From UBA4732 sp963823075 (GTDB lineage: Bacteria; Planctomycetota; Planctomycetia; Gemmatales; Gemmataceae), in contig CAWGKE010000023.1 in the NCBI GenBank assembly GCA_963823075.1, positions 248,001 through 312,000 of the forward strand: DNA of 64,000 nucleotides, given 5' to 3'. Position numbers and translations under genes: made by a program. Of this stretch, positions 45,428 through 57,144 are shown piece after piece. Position 1 is the stretch's first letter. Each line of letters begins with the position of its first letter. Under the pieces are notes generated by a model. That model ran no database searches and was not told the DNA's origin. It was given only the letters and a program-made list of their open reading frames with translations.

Positions 45428-46598
45428 TCAAAGATCGCCGTTCCATTCAATGTCGAGCGTGGCCGCCTGCACCAAACTCAGGCCGAGCCGGCGCGCCCGG
45501 CGGCGCATGGCTGCGAAGACCGCGAACTGCCCCAGGAACGGCCACGGGTCGTCCGCACGGAAGAACACGTCACGTCCGCCGAAGAAGGCGGCGGCCCAGC
45601 GGCGGAAGCGGCGCCATGAACCGAGCGAGAGAGGCAGCTGAGCCGCCATCAGCAAGGCGTACATCGAGGCCCGACCGCGGCGCGGCTGGAGCGGTAGGGC
45701 GGGATTACCCCGCCCCCACGGGCGCCTCTCCGAGGAACGCGGGCAGAAACCGCGGGTCGTCCGCGAAGAGATGGACGCCGCTCGTCGTCCGAGGGTTGCA
45801 CTCGATGGCGAAGAGTCGGCCGTCCGGCATTTCGATGAAGTCGAAGGCGATCTGTCCGGTGAAGCGCTCCGCCCGCACGAACGCCTCGACCCAGGCGCGG
45901 CTGGCCGGATGGTCGAGCGCCACGAAGGCGACCGCCGCGCCGAGGCCGAACGTGAATTCGGCCAGGTACGCGGCGTGGACCGTCAGCCAGCCGGCGTGAG
46001 CGACGCTGTAGGTGCAGACCTGCCGGCCAGGGACGAACTCTTGCGCCACCCACGGCCGCTGTTCGCTGACGTCCGCCGGCAGGTCGGCGACGCTACGCGG
46101 CTTGAGGACCGTGCGGGCGGCGAAGCGCGAATAGACCGGCTTGAGCACAAGGTCGCGCCCCGACGCCAGGGGCTGCCGCGCGTCGTCCGGCTTGGTCAGC
46201 AAGGTCGTCGGCGGGACGGAGAGGCCATGACCGCGGGCGGCCTGCACGAAGAGCCATTTGCTGTGCAACCGACGCAACGTTTCGATGTCCTCCGTGAAGA
46301 CGGTGCAATGCGGGGCGAGGTGGTCGCGGCCTTTGGCGACATAAAAGACCTCTTCGCACGTCGGAACGAGGAGGTCGATGCGCTCGCGGCGGACGATGCG
46401 AAGGAGAGCGTCGATGCAGGCGTCCGGGTCGCGGTTGGGCCACGGGATGGCGTAGCCGCGGGCGACGGCCCGCGACCAGCGCGACGGATGCCAGGGCAGG
46501 CTCTCGGCCACGACGACGCGCCAGCCGGCGGCGCGGAACAGCCGGGCCAGCTCCAGCGCGGCGGCGGCCCGTCCGCCGGTAAGCAGGACGCGCCTCAT
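45428..46598 (-). CDS. ATP-grasp ligase, interrupted by a 28-bp palindrome
   Basis: The start at 46598 overlaps the methyltransferase stop by ATGA. RRVLLTGGRAAAALELARLF (pre-ATP-grasp domain), VVAESLPWHPSRWSRAVARG, then the grasp domain SGRDLVLKPVYSRFAARTVL and PWVAQEFVPGRQVCTYSVAH, with FTGQIAFDFIEMPDGRLFAI, ECNPRTTSGVHLF carrying the Mg-binding Glu-Asn. At 45694-45721 a GTAGGGGCG-type palindrome adds a stop (APVGAG*). Deleting the 28 bp joins EAP to LQPRRGRASMYALLMAAQLP and the tail GRDVFFRADDPWPFLGQ...DIEWNG, which I recall as the normal C-terminus of this family. It probably ligates an amino or carboxyl acceptor in the local pathway. Confidence 0.82.
45694..45721. repeat. GTAGGGGCG-family palindrome disrupting the ATP-grasp gene
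   Basis: GTAGGGCGGGATTACCCCGC followed by CCCCACGG, 28 bp. Removing it restores the ATP-grasp reading frame (GAGGCGC joined to CGCTCC). It carries the in-frame stop that ends the truncated protein. Confidence 0.8.
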
Positions 46599-47323
46599 GG
46601 CGCCTCCGGCTTGCGGCCGATGAAGCGGTAGTACGGCATCGGCATCCAGCGCATCCCGGCCCGATGTTCGGAGAAATGCACGGGCGTAAAGCGCCGATGC
46701 AGGTACGGGGCGTGGTCGGGGCTGGGGAAGACGTTGTCGGGGCCGAACCAAAGCGGCCAGAAGGCGCGCGTTGACCAGGGGTGGCGCTTCCAGCCCGGTT
46801 CGGGGTGCTTGCGGGCGACGTAAAAATCGACGACGCCGATGATGCCGCCCGGCCGCAGCAGCCGCCACGCCTGATCCACGGCGGCGAACCAGTCGGGAAT
46901 CATCGTCAGCGAGTAGGAGAAGGCGACGACGTCCACCGGGGTGCGCGTCGGCTCAAACGCGGTCGCATCGGCCTCCACGGTTTCCACGTTGGCCCAGCCG
47001 CGCGCCGCGATGCGCCGGCGGGCCGTCTCAAGCAGGCCCGAACAGAGATCGACGATGGTGACATGGCCGAGACCGCGGATGCGGTCGCCCAGATGTTCGA
47101 GGTTGGCGCCGGTGCCGCCGCCCATCTCGACCCACACACCGCCGTCGGGGGCCGGCAGCGCCTCGTACAGCTCGCGGCGGCCGAAGAGGAAGCGGGCGCG
47201 CGACTCATCGTAGAAGTCGGCCTGTGGGCCGTAGAAGCTGTTGAGGCGCTCGGCGTGCGTCCGGCCGCGGATGGGGGATAGAAACAGGTGGTAGAGGATC
47301 TTGAAATTGCGACTGAGAGACAT
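46595..47323 (-). CDS. BtaB-like SAM-dependent methyltransferase
   Basis: A 242-residue protein. NFKILYHLFLSPIRGRTHAE and NSFYGPQADFYDESRARFLF are N-terminal features of the methyltransferase half of betaine-lipid synthase (BtaB/BTA1). VWVEMGGGTGANLEHLG is motif I, VTIVDLCSGLLETARRRI motif II and SYSLTMIPDWFAAVDQAWRL with LRPGGIIGVVDFYVARKHPE the later motifs. PDNVFPSPDHAPYLHRRF is a characteristic late motif. BtaB trimethylates diacylglycerylhomoserine. No BtaA (DUF3419) gene is seen here, so the substrate may differ. It sits 20 bp after the ketoacyl synthase and overlaps the ATP-grasp gene. Confidence 0.82.
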   Translation of the reverse strand: MSLSRNFKILYHLFLSPIRGRTHAERLNSFYGPQADFYDESRARFLFGRRELYEALPAPDGGVWVEMGGGTGANLEHLGDRIRGLGHVTIVDLCSGLLETARRRIAARGWANVETVEADATAFEPTRTPVDVVAFSYSLTMIPDWFAAVDQAWRLLRPGGIIGVVDFYVARKHPEPGWKRHPWSTRAFWPLWFGPDNVFPSPDHAPYLHRRFTPVHFSEHRAGMRWMPMPYYRFIGRKPEAP

Positions 47324-47343
47324 CGCGGTAATCGCTCAAGAAT

Positions 47344-48405
47344 TCAAAACGTCAGCGCCACCGCCCCCAGACTCAGCCCGGCCCCGGTGCCGACGAGCAG
47401 CACGCGCTGGCCCCGGCGCACGTCGCCGGCGTGGACGGCTTCCGCCAGAGCCAGCGGGATCGAGGCCGCAATGCAGTTGCCGCGCGTCGGCAGGTTCAGC
47501 ACCAGCTGTTCTGGCCGGAAACCCCAGCGGGCCGTGCATTGCGACACGCCCATGCGGCTGGCCTGGTGCGGCACCACCCGGTCGAAGGTCGTGCGGTCCC
47601 AGCCCAGCCGGGCGAAGAACGAATCCAGAAACGGCCCCATCACCCGAACCGCGTGCTTGAGAACGGCCAGGCCTCGCATGTGAAACTGGTTCAGGTCCGG
47701 CGTCGTGTCCGGGTCGTTGGGGTGGTGCAGATAGCCGGCGCCGGGGAACTCGGTCAGCTCCGCCCCGCTGCTGAACGTGGCGAAGGCGGCGCCCTCCAGG
47801 GCGCTCGACTCGCCGGGGCCGCTGGCCGTCAGCACCGCGGCGGCGGCGGCGTCGCCGAACAGCACGGCCGTTTCCGGCTCGCACGGCCCCATCATGCGCG
47901 ACGGGATTTCGCTGCTGCAAATCAGCACGGTGCGGTACGTCCCCGAGGCGATCAGCGGCGCGGCCGTGTGCAGCGCGACGAGGAAGCTGAGACAGGTGGC
48001 GTCGAGATCGAAGCAGAAGCTTCGCCCTTCGACCAGGCCCAGCTCGCGCTGGACGAACGCGGCCGTGCAGGGGATGAGCTGTTGCCGCGACACTGAGGCG
48101 CCGATGATGAGATCCACGTCGTCGGCGGCGACGCCGGCCCGGTCGAGGGCGTCGCGGGCGGCCAGCGCGGCCATGGCGACGGCGGTCTGGCCGGCGGCCC
48201 GCCGCCGGCGTTCCCGAATCCCGGTTCGTTGTTCCACCCACCCTGGAGACAGGGAAAGCTCTTTTTCCAATTCCGTGCTTTCCACGCGGCGCGGCGGGAG
48301 ATAGGCGCCGAGTCCGGCGATCTTCACCGCCCGGCGGACGAAGGGCCGTCCGCCGGGGCCGCCCCGTTCCATCGCCGCCGGGAGAGCGGCGGTTCGCTGG
48401 GCCAT
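47344..48405 (-). CDS. 3-oxoacyl-ACP synthase III family protein
   Basis: A 353-residue thiolase-fold condensing enzyme. KIAGLGAYLPPRRVESTELE, WVEQRTGIRERRR, and the catalytic Cys in FCFDLDATCLSFLVALHTAA (about residue 150). FGDAAAAAVL follows, then the His and Asn in VVPHQASRMGVSQ and NLPTRGNCIAASIPLALAEA, completing a Cys-His-Asn triad. It is FabH-like, but this genomic position and the presence of MBL, methyltransferase and ATP-grasp genes argue for a specialised acyl condensation rather than general fatty-acid initiation. The start could be 48405 or an ATG 33 bp later. Confidence 0.9.
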   Translation of the reverse strand: MAQRTAALPAAMERGGPGGRPFVRRAVKIAGLGAYLPPRRVESTELEKELSLSPGWVEQRTGIRERRRRAAGQTAVAMAALAARDALDRAGVAADDVDLIIGASVSRQQLIPCTAAFVQRELGLVEGRSFCFDLDATCLSFLVALHTAAPLIASGTYRTVLICSSEIPSRMMGPCEPETAVLFGDAAAAAVLTASGPGESSALEGAAFATFSSGAELTEFPGAGYLHHPNDPDTTPDLNQFHMRGLAVLKHAVRVMGPFLDSFFARLGWDRTTFDRVVPHQASRMGVSQCTARWGFRPEQLVLNLPTRGNCIAASIPLALAEAVHAGDVRRGQRVLLVGTGAGLSLGAVALTF

Positions 48406-48523
48406 GGGACGCCTCGGGGAGAAAGGTAGTGGGCACTAACTTAACGTACCGGGAGCCTACCCGAAAGGTTTCATTCGTGTCGAGAGCAGATGCGGTAGGG
48501 CCGCCCGCTCCGCACCTCCGTCC

Positions 48524-48586
48524 GAGCCGCGACCGTAAGGGAGCGGTTTGGACAGGGCCGCGCCCACTCCCTTACGGTCACGGCTC
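48524..48586. repeat. GAGCCGCGACCGT-family palindrome
   Basis: Arms at 48524-48546 and 48564-48586, 23 bp, with two or three mismatches. It lies between the ketoacyl synthase and MBL genes. Confidence 0.85.
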
Positions 48587-49447
48587 GGATGGTCGCGTCT
48601 TGGATTGCTCGACGTGCCGCTCGAATGCCTCGGGGCAATGGCTGGGAATCACCGTCACGTCCGGGTTGGCCTCGGCGAAGTCGTGCAGCCGGTCGATGGT
48701 GCCGCGCATGGCGGCGGGATCGTCGATGAAGAGATGGGTCAGGCGGTGCGGCGGCCGGCGTTCGCGGTAGGAGGCGCTCAGCCAAACGCTGTCAGCGGCG
48801 AAGAGGACGCGGCCGCGCGGCGTTTGCGCCAGCAGCCCCATCTGGCCGCGGGCGTGGCCGGGCAGTTCCACCAGCACCGCCGAGCCGTCGCCGAACAGGT
48901 CGTGCGTCGGCCCCAGCGCCCCGAGCGTCGGCCCGGCCAGCGGCGGCAACAGCATCGCCCGGCGGTCGAAGTCGTCGGGCATCAGGGCCGGAACGTAGGC
49001 CACGGCCAGCGCCCGCAGTCCGCGGCGCCCGGCCACGTCTTCATAGGCCGAGCGCAGGGCGATCAAGTCGGCGGTTGGGAAGTCGCGCAGGCCGGCGACG
49101 TGATCGGCGTGGAAATGCGAGACGACGACGCGGCGCACATCGCGCGGCGCCAGACCGAAGCGGCCGAGTTGGGCGACGACGGCCTGCTCGGGTCGCACGT
49201 GTATGGGCGTCACCCAGCGGTAGAGGCGGAACGGCGGGCGCCGGGTGGCGTCGAGCAGGCGCGGGGCGTAGCCAGCGTCCCACAGGAGCCAGCCTTGCGT
49301 CGGGTGCTGCAACAGCGCGGCGATGGAGTGGACGACGACGCGCTTGCGGCGGCCGCCCTGGATGAGATGGTGTTCCGAGGCCGTGCAGCAGCCGGTGTCA
49401 AGGACATGACACTGCGTTAGGGTGGTTGCGTCGGTCGATGTCGGCAT
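48578..49447 (-). CDS. Metallo-beta-lactamase-fold hydrolase
   Basis: A 289-residue MBL-fold enzyme. VVVSHFHADHVAGLRDFPTA carries the HxHxDH zinc motif (about residues 110-118), ELPGHARGQMGLLAQTPRG the next His, ADSVWLSA the bridging Asp and PSHCPEAF a late His. It most resembles the AHL-lactonase/glyoxalase II branch, with a long N-terminal part (AALLQHPTQGWLLWDAGYAP). It may hydrolyse an ester, lactone or thioester of the local pathway. It is followed by the ketoacyl synthase 172 bp downstream and preceded by the sigma-54 activator at 19 bp. The last codons overlap the palindrome at 48524-48586. Confidence 0.88.
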   Translation of the reverse strand: MPTSTDATTLTQCHVLDTGCCTASEHHLIQGGRRKRVVVHSIAALLQHPTQGWLLWDAGYAPRLLDATRRPPFRLYRWVTPIHVRPEQAVVAQLGRFGLAPRDVRRVVVSHFHADHVAGLRDFPTADLIALRSAYEDVAGRRGLRALAVAYVPALMPDDFDRRAMLLPPLAGPTLGALGPTHDLFGDGSAVLVELPGHARGQMGLLAQTPRGRVLFAADSVWLSASYRERRPPHRLTHLFIDDPAAMRGTIDRLHDFAEANPDVTVIPSHCPEAFERHVEQSKTRPSEP

Positions 49448-49466
49448 CGGAACTCCGTTTCGGGCC

Positions 49467-52633
<3,167 letters not shown>

Positions 52634-53221
52634 CGCCCCGTCCCCCAGCGCCTCAACTCGTGCCGTGCTGGCGTGCCGACATTTCGGCGCTGACGCGCAA
52701 CCTCCAGTGGCCGCTCACCATGCGTTTGCGTTGCGGTTCTCCATCGTCCACGTTGTTCCTCTCTTCCCACTCTATGGCGGGGCGCTGTTGCGGTCAATCG
52801 TATCCTTATCCTATATGTGGCCTTGAGTTTCGTCCCTGGCCCTGACGAGCCGGTCCTGTTCGATACTCCTTGCCCCAACCAACATGAGCATTGCGTCCAG
52901 CGTGTTCCCCAGCTTCACCAGCCCACCAAAGTCGCGCCGAAATCTCGGCGCTGAGCGCCGAATCGCGCCGAATCATGGCCATTTATGTGAGCAAACAGAG
53001 ACGAACCTGCGCCGAATGGGCGTCGTTTGCTGTAAGATGAAGGCAAGGAATGTTTTGCGAGATGCTAGGTTTTTTTGAGAAGGAAGCGCGACGAAGTGCG
53101 CCTTTGGTACGTCCGGTGCTGTAGGAACATGCACTCATGGAAGCGACCCACGGAACGGAGAGCGCCGATTGGATCGGCGTGGGAGAAACATTGTGAAGGC
53201 ATCCTCGGATTGGCTTCAGGC
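52634..53221. other. Non-coding stretch with lower GC
   Basis: 588 bp upstream of both the sigma-54 activator (minus) and the alpha/beta hydrolase (plus). TTGCGG (about 52785), 18 nt, TATATG is a weak plus-strand promoter candidate. A palindrome TCGGCGC-TGA-GCGCCGA lies at 52944-52960. The part 53030-53080 is A/T-rich with a run of T (GGTTTTTTTGAG). No convincing gene was found; a 64-codon frame at 52884-53078 is not supported. Confidence 0.5.
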
Positions 53222-54034
53222 ATGCGGAGCGGAGTTTCGGCCGGAGGAAGGGCGGGGGGGCTGCGCCACCTCCGTCATTACACGGCGAATTACTGCGTGT
53301 GGGGCGAGGGGCCGCCGCTGGTTCTGGTTCCCGGATTGGCGGGCGGCTTTGAGCTGCTGGGCCCGCTGGCCCGCCTGCTGGCCCGCGACTTCCAGGTCAT
53401 CAGCTACCAGCTCCGCGGCGAAGACGACTGCTTTGCCCTGCGACGCCGGTTCGGGCGGTCGGACCTCGTGGACGATCTGGCGGAGTTCCTGGACTTCTTC
53501 GGTCTGGAACGGCCGGCCGTGATGGGCGTCTCATTCGGCGGCGTCCTGGCCCTGGAACTGGCCGCGCGCCTGCCGCACCGCCTGGAGTCGCTGATTGTCC
53601 AGGGCGTCGGAGCGCGCTTTGAGAAGGGCCTGCTCCAGCAAGTGGCGGGGATGGTCCTGTCGCGCTACCCCCTGCCGTCGGACAGCCCCTTCGTGAACCA
53701 GTTCTTCAATCTGCTCTTCGGCAGCCGACAGAGGCCGGGGCCGCTGTTCCAGTTCGTGACGCGCCAGTGCTGGCAGACCGACCAGGGCGTCATGGCGCAC
53801 CGCTTCCATCTGGTGGAGTCGTTCGCCATGGACGACCGCCTGGCCCGAATCGCGGCGCCGACCCTCATCCTAGCCGGCGACCGCGACCTGCTCACCTCCC
53901 CGCGCAGCCTGGCCGAGTTGAAGCGCGGCATCCGCGGGTCGCGCGTGGTGGATCTGCCGGGCTGCGGCCACCTCGCCTTCGCCACGGCACCCGATCGAGT
54001 GGCGGAAGAAGTGAAGCGGTTCCTGGCGGAATAG
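53222..54034 (+). CDS. Alpha/beta-hydrolase fold protein
   Basis: A 270-residue protein from the ATG at 53222; in-frame alternatives upstream exist (53129, 53075) but add unlikely sequence. WGEGPPLVLVPGLAGGFELL leads to the oxyanion region, and VMGVSFGGVLALELAARLPH carries the nucleophile elbow G-V-S-F-G-G (Ser about residue 103). APTLILAGDRDLLTSPRSLA has the acid Asp and LPGCGHLAFATAPDR the catalytic His. The triad is therefore complete. Substrate is unknown; the size and absence of a signal peptide suggest a cytosolic esterase or thioesterase-like enzyme. Its TAG stop lies in the palindrome arm at 54032. Confidence 0.82.
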   Translation: MRSGVSAGGRAGGLRHLRHYTANYCVWGEGPPLVLVPGLAGGFELLGPLARLLARDFQVISYQLRGEDDCFALRRRFGRSDLVDDLAEFLDFFGLERPAVMGVSFGGVLALELAARLPHRLESLIVQGVGARFEKGLLQQVAGMVLSRYPLPSDSPFVNQFFNLLFGSRQRPGPLFQFVTRQCWQTDQGVMAHRFHLVESFAMDDRLARIAAPTLILAGDRDLLTSPRSLAELKRGIRGSRVVDLPGCGHLAFATAPDRVAEEVKRFLAE

Positions 54035-54133
54035 TGTTCAGTGTTCAGTGTTCAGCAAGACTGGATGAAAACGGCCGGGAGAAACATCTCCCAGCCGTAT
54101 CTGCATTCGCTGAACACTGAACACTGAACACTA
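54032..54133. repeat. GTGTTCA tandem palindrome between convergent genes
   Basis: 25-bp arms at 54032-54056 and 54109-54133, each formed of GTGTTCA steps. Inside is another hairpin (ACGGCCGGGAG...CTCCCAGCCGT, 54070-54098). The TAG stops of both flanking convergent genes are the first bases of the two arms. Confidence 0.85.
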
Positions 54134-54724
54134 CTTCTCGAACTCCCCCTGATACGGCAGCGCCTCGCGCTTATCGTCGTAGCGGCGGAAGCGCGCGTAG
54201 CGCGCCTCGAACGTCGCGTCCGGGTCGAAGTCCGGCATCACGCCGCGCATCATCGCCAGCCAGACGTGGTCCGGCGGCAGCACGCTGCGGACGCCGCCTC
54301 CGGTCTTCTGGACGCGGTAATCGAAACCCAGGAAATCGACCTGCCACGGCAGCGTCTGCAGCACGCACAGCAAGAACCCGGATGTCAGATATCCGGTAAT
54401 CAGGCCCAATACCACGATGCCGCCTTGTCGCACGACGGGGTGATGCTCCAGGTGAGCGTTGGCCAGATTGTTCGCGCACAGGCGCAGCAGGCCCAGCGCC
54501 AGGGCGAACAGGAAAATCAGACAGAGGGCGTCCTCGTAGCCGGCCAGGAACGTGCCGGCGAACAGCGGCCCCAGCACGCCGGCCAGCGGCTCGAAAAAGG
54601 CGAAGGCGACCAGGCCGGACAGGACGACGTTGACCGTCATCGTCAGCGCGGTCAGCAGCCCCTCGCGCCAGAAGGCGTAAGTCACTCCTGCCATAATCAG
54701 GACCGTGAACAAACCGAGGAGCAT
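54131..54724 (-). CDS. CvpA-family-like membrane protein
   Basis: A 197-residue protein with four hydrophobic segments at about residues 1-20, 26-47, 55-80 and 100-120 (FTVLIMAGVTYAFWREGLLT; GIVVLGLITGYLTSGFLLCV). The pattern of an early Tyr/Phe-Arg-Glu-Gly turn between helices one and two resembles CvpA/colicin V production proteins. The soluble C-terminal tail includes LPPDHVWLAMMRGVMPDFDP, a planctomycete feature. Its function is unknown; CvpA members influence envelope stress and colicin export. The gene is followed by a palindrome that provides its stop codon. Confidence 0.78.
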   Translation of the reverse strand: MLLGLFTVLIMAGVTYAFWREGLLTALTMTVNVVLSGLVAFAFFEPLAGVLGPLFAGTFLAGYEDALCLIFLFALALGLLRLCANNLANAHLEHHPVVRQGGIVVLGLITGYLTSGFLLCVLQTLPWQVDFLGFDYRVQKTGGGVRSVLPPDHVWLAMMRGVMPDFDPDATFEARYARFRRYDDKREALPYQGEFEK

Positions 54725-54826
54725 GGGAACCCTCTCTTCGCCGCTCGATTTTGGCGAGGGCCGGCGGGCGCGGACCTTCCTCGTTTCATTCTCGCGCTCG
54801 GCAAGCGGAACGGCAAGCGGTCGTCG

Positions 54827-56091
54827 TTACGCTCCCCGCACCGCGGCCAGCGCCGTTCGCGCCTCGGCCGGCGTGCGGATGATCTTGCGCACCCGGTCGA
54901 GCGTCAGACGACCGTCCAACGCGGCGAACACCAGACCGGGATACGGCAGCCCCACGGCGACGGCCGCGAACGCCTTGCGGAACGCCGGCGCGTCGGCCGC
55001 CGGGCCGCCCAGCCGCGCCTTCAGGCCGCGACAGGTTTCCTCCGCCCAGGCCCGCAGCCGCTCGCAGTCGGCGAGGTAGGCGGCGTGCTCTTCGTAGTAT
55101 TCGCGGTAGGCCGCCAGCAGTTCCTCCGGCGCGTCCTCGCGGCCCAGCGCCTTGAGGTGCGCCTCCAAGTCCGGCCAGCCGGCCCATTCCGGGTGCGCGT
55201 CCACCATCTCCGCCGTCCCCGTGTAGGTGCATTCGATCATAAGCCGCAGCATCCGCAGGTAGTCCGGCGTTTTCACCTTCACGCGGTAAATCACCTCGCC
55301 GCCGCGCTCGAAGTTGACGACGGCCCCTTCCTGGTCGGTGCCGGCCAGCGCCGCCAGCAGCGCGTCGATCTGCTCGCCGAACGTCGCCCCGACCGGCGAC
55401 AGCGCGTCCACGACAGGGAAGCCGTGCGCCCGGCAATTTCTACGATTTCAGGATAGGTTAAGTACGCGAAGCTGCCGTGGTCGAAGGCCGCCAGCAGCAC
55501 AAGCGTTTTCCGGTCGCCATAGTTGGTGATGATCCTGGCCCCCGGATGGATCAGCTCGAAGACCAGCGTGCGGCCGTCCAGCGCGGCCGCATCGGACAAG
55601 AGGCGCGGCAGATCGCGCTCGGCCAGGCGGCGGGCCTCGCCGAGGTAGTCGAACTCGATCCGACCCTCTTCCGCCGCCTCGGCGCGTCGCAATTTGGCGC
55701 CCTCGATCATGCCGCGCGTCGTCAGCCAAACCCGGCCGTCGGCCCGGAACGCCTGCACCAGCGAGCCGTCGATCTTGCGCAGGAAGCGCAGCCGCACCCT
55801 CTCCTGGGCGGCCAGGCCGGCCAGCTCCGCGACGGTCACGTCGCGTTCGCCGATGTTGTAGATCTTGATGAGCGGCAGGGAGACGAAGCGGTACGGGTCG
55901 CGGCGGTAGACGATCCCCTTGGCGAAGAGCTGGTGCTCCTCTTGCGGCGTGAAGAGGAGCTTGCTGGCGTTGGCCAGGACGAGGTCGCCGCTCTCCTTCT
56001 TGAGGAGCATCGGGTCGCGGTCGATGGCGCCCAGGATGTCCTCGGGGCGGTCGCGGAGGGCGGCCAGCAGACGGTCGAGACGAAGTTCCAT
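54827..56091 (-). CDS. Rnl1-like RNA ligase (one-base frameshift)
   Basis: An ATP-dependent nucleotidyltransferase. The motif I Lys is in FLRKIDGSLVQAF (Lys106, K-x-D-G), a later motif is VFELIHPGARIITNYGDR (about 187-204), and EGAVVNFERGGEVIYRVK is motif IV with V nearby. These match T4 RNA ligase 1-like enzymes. One base missing near 55435 separates the two parts; repaired, AHGFPVVDALSPVGATFGEQ follows EIVEIAG. The C-terminal portion (about 165 residues) is helical and may be an RNA-binding module. Rnl1 enzymes reseal tRNA or other RNAs after nuclease damage. No RNA-cutting partner gene is visible next to it. Confidence 0.8.
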
Positions 56092-56104
56092 ACGAAATCC
56101 AAAC

Positions 56105-56225
56105 GTTAGCCACAGAGGACGCAGAGGACGCAGAGAAAAACGGCAGCAGGCAGGACGGGGCCTCCGCGGACAAAGCTCATTCGAGACTCTCTGCTCTCTG
56201 TGCCCTCTGTGATCTCTGTGGCTAA
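56105..56225. repeat. 9-nt-period palindrome (CACAGAGGA type)
   Basis: The left arm 56105-56136 (GTTAGCCACAGAGGACGCAG...) pairs with 56188-56225 (...ATCTCTGTGGCTAA). It lies between the RNA ligase gene and the next minus-strand gene. Confidence 0.85.
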
Positions 56226-56247
56226 ATGGGTGAACGCCCGGCGGCGT

Positions 56248-56904
56248 TCACCTTTCCGGCGTTCGCAGACGCAGCACGTCCAGCCACTGGTGCGGTTCCA
56301 GCGTCAGCCGACCGATGGTGTTGGCCTCGGTAGCCCACAGGCCCAGGCCCAGCAGCACCGGCTGTTTGCCCAGCATCGCCCGGCCGGTAACCAACACCCA
56401 GCGCAACGGCGCCCCCTCCGCTTCGCTCTTGATCGTACAGCGGTGGAACGAGGCGGTGAAACCCTGCTGGCTGAGCTGTTTCGGCCAGACGCGGATGCGC
56501 GGCTTGTCGTTGGCGGCGACGCCGCCCAGTCCGGGCAGGATCGCGTCGAGCAGTTTTTCGATGGCCAGCGCGTCCACCTCGGCGTCCTTGCCCGGCGGCG
56601 CCAGCACCACCAGCCGCAGACGCACCGGCACATGATAAATGTACAGCCATTGCAGCCCCGGCGGCCGCACCGGCAGCGGGCACTCGTCCAGCTCCACGCG
56701 CAGGTTGCGGTCCCACTCCGCTCTCGGCCGCTTCCGCCCGAACAAGCGGCGCCACACCGCTCGCATCAGCAGGCCCAGCAGCAACAGCAGCAGCAGCGCG
56801 GCCGTGAACTCGATCAGCCACCAGGCTTCCACGTCCAGAAGGCCGCGCACCTCCGGCGGAATCCAGTCGGTCAGCGGACTCAGGAAGGTGCGGATTTCGT
56901 CCAT
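56248..56904 (-). CDS. Hypothetical membrane-anchored protein
   Basis: A 218-residue protein from the ATG at 56904 (MDEIRTFLSPLTDWIPPEVR). One strong transmembrane segment lies at about 31-52 (FTAALLLLLLLGLLM). After a basic stretch (RRLFGRKRPRAEWDRNLRV) comes a cytosolic domain of alternating strands (GLQWLYIYHVPVRLRLVVLA, GFTASFHRCTIKSEAEG, RWVLVTGRAMLGKQPVLLGL). I do not recognise the family; it is probably planctomycete-specific. The upstream region includes TATAAT at 56960-56965 in the other direction. Confidence 0.65.
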   Translation of the reverse strand: MDEIRTFLSPLTDWIPPEVRGLLDVEAWWLIEFTAALLLLLLLGLLMRAVWRRLFGRKRPRAEWDRNLRVELDECPLPVRPPGLQWLYIYHVPVRLRLVVLAPPGKDAEVDALAIEKLLDAILPGLGGVAANDKPRIRVWPKQLSQQGFTASFHRCTIKSEAEGAPLRWVLVTGRAMLGKQPVLLGLGLWATEANTIGRLTLEPHQWLDVLRLRTPER

Positions 56905-57011
56905 CGGGGATGTCTCCGATGCAAGGCGAGCCGGGTCGCGTGATGCGGATGCGATCCTGTATAATGGTCCGGGAAACGCCCGCCGCAATCAAGGGCCAGA
57001 CCGTCAGGACC

Positions 57012-57123
57012 GGCCCGCCGTGAACGGCGGGCCTGCAAGGCGAAGCCCCGTGAACGGGGCTAAAACTCCGCTTCAGCCCCGTTCACGGGGCTTTTGCCTG
57101 TAGGCCCGTGCTACAGCACGGGC
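57012..57123. repeat. Cluster of short hairpins before the TolB-like gene
   Basis: Four small palindromes: GGCCCGCCGTGAACGGCGGG type (57012-57033), GCCCCGTGAACGGGGC (57045-57060), AGCCCCGTTCACGGGGCT (57075-57092) and GGCCCGTGCTACAGCACGGG type (57102-57123). The third is followed by TTTT and is the best terminator. The gene Shine-Dalgarno AAGGAG (57133) lies just after. Confidence 0.7.
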
Positions 57124-57144
57124 CGAACCGTCAAGGAGCCGTCG

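Noticed and set aside
45428..45664. A separate 78-aa gene downstream of the ATP-grasp gene
   Set aside because: It has the sequence of the ATP-grasp C-terminus and joins in frame when the 28-bp palindrome is removed.
52884..53078. A 64-codon frame before the alpha/beta hydrolase
   Set aside because: No Shine-Dalgarno, no coding-like composition and it spans a palindrome.
54266..55456. A 396-codon plus-strand frame over the CvpA and RNA ligase genes
   Set aside because: Gln/Arg-rich antisense translation with no recognisable motif; the minus-strand genes carry clear ones.
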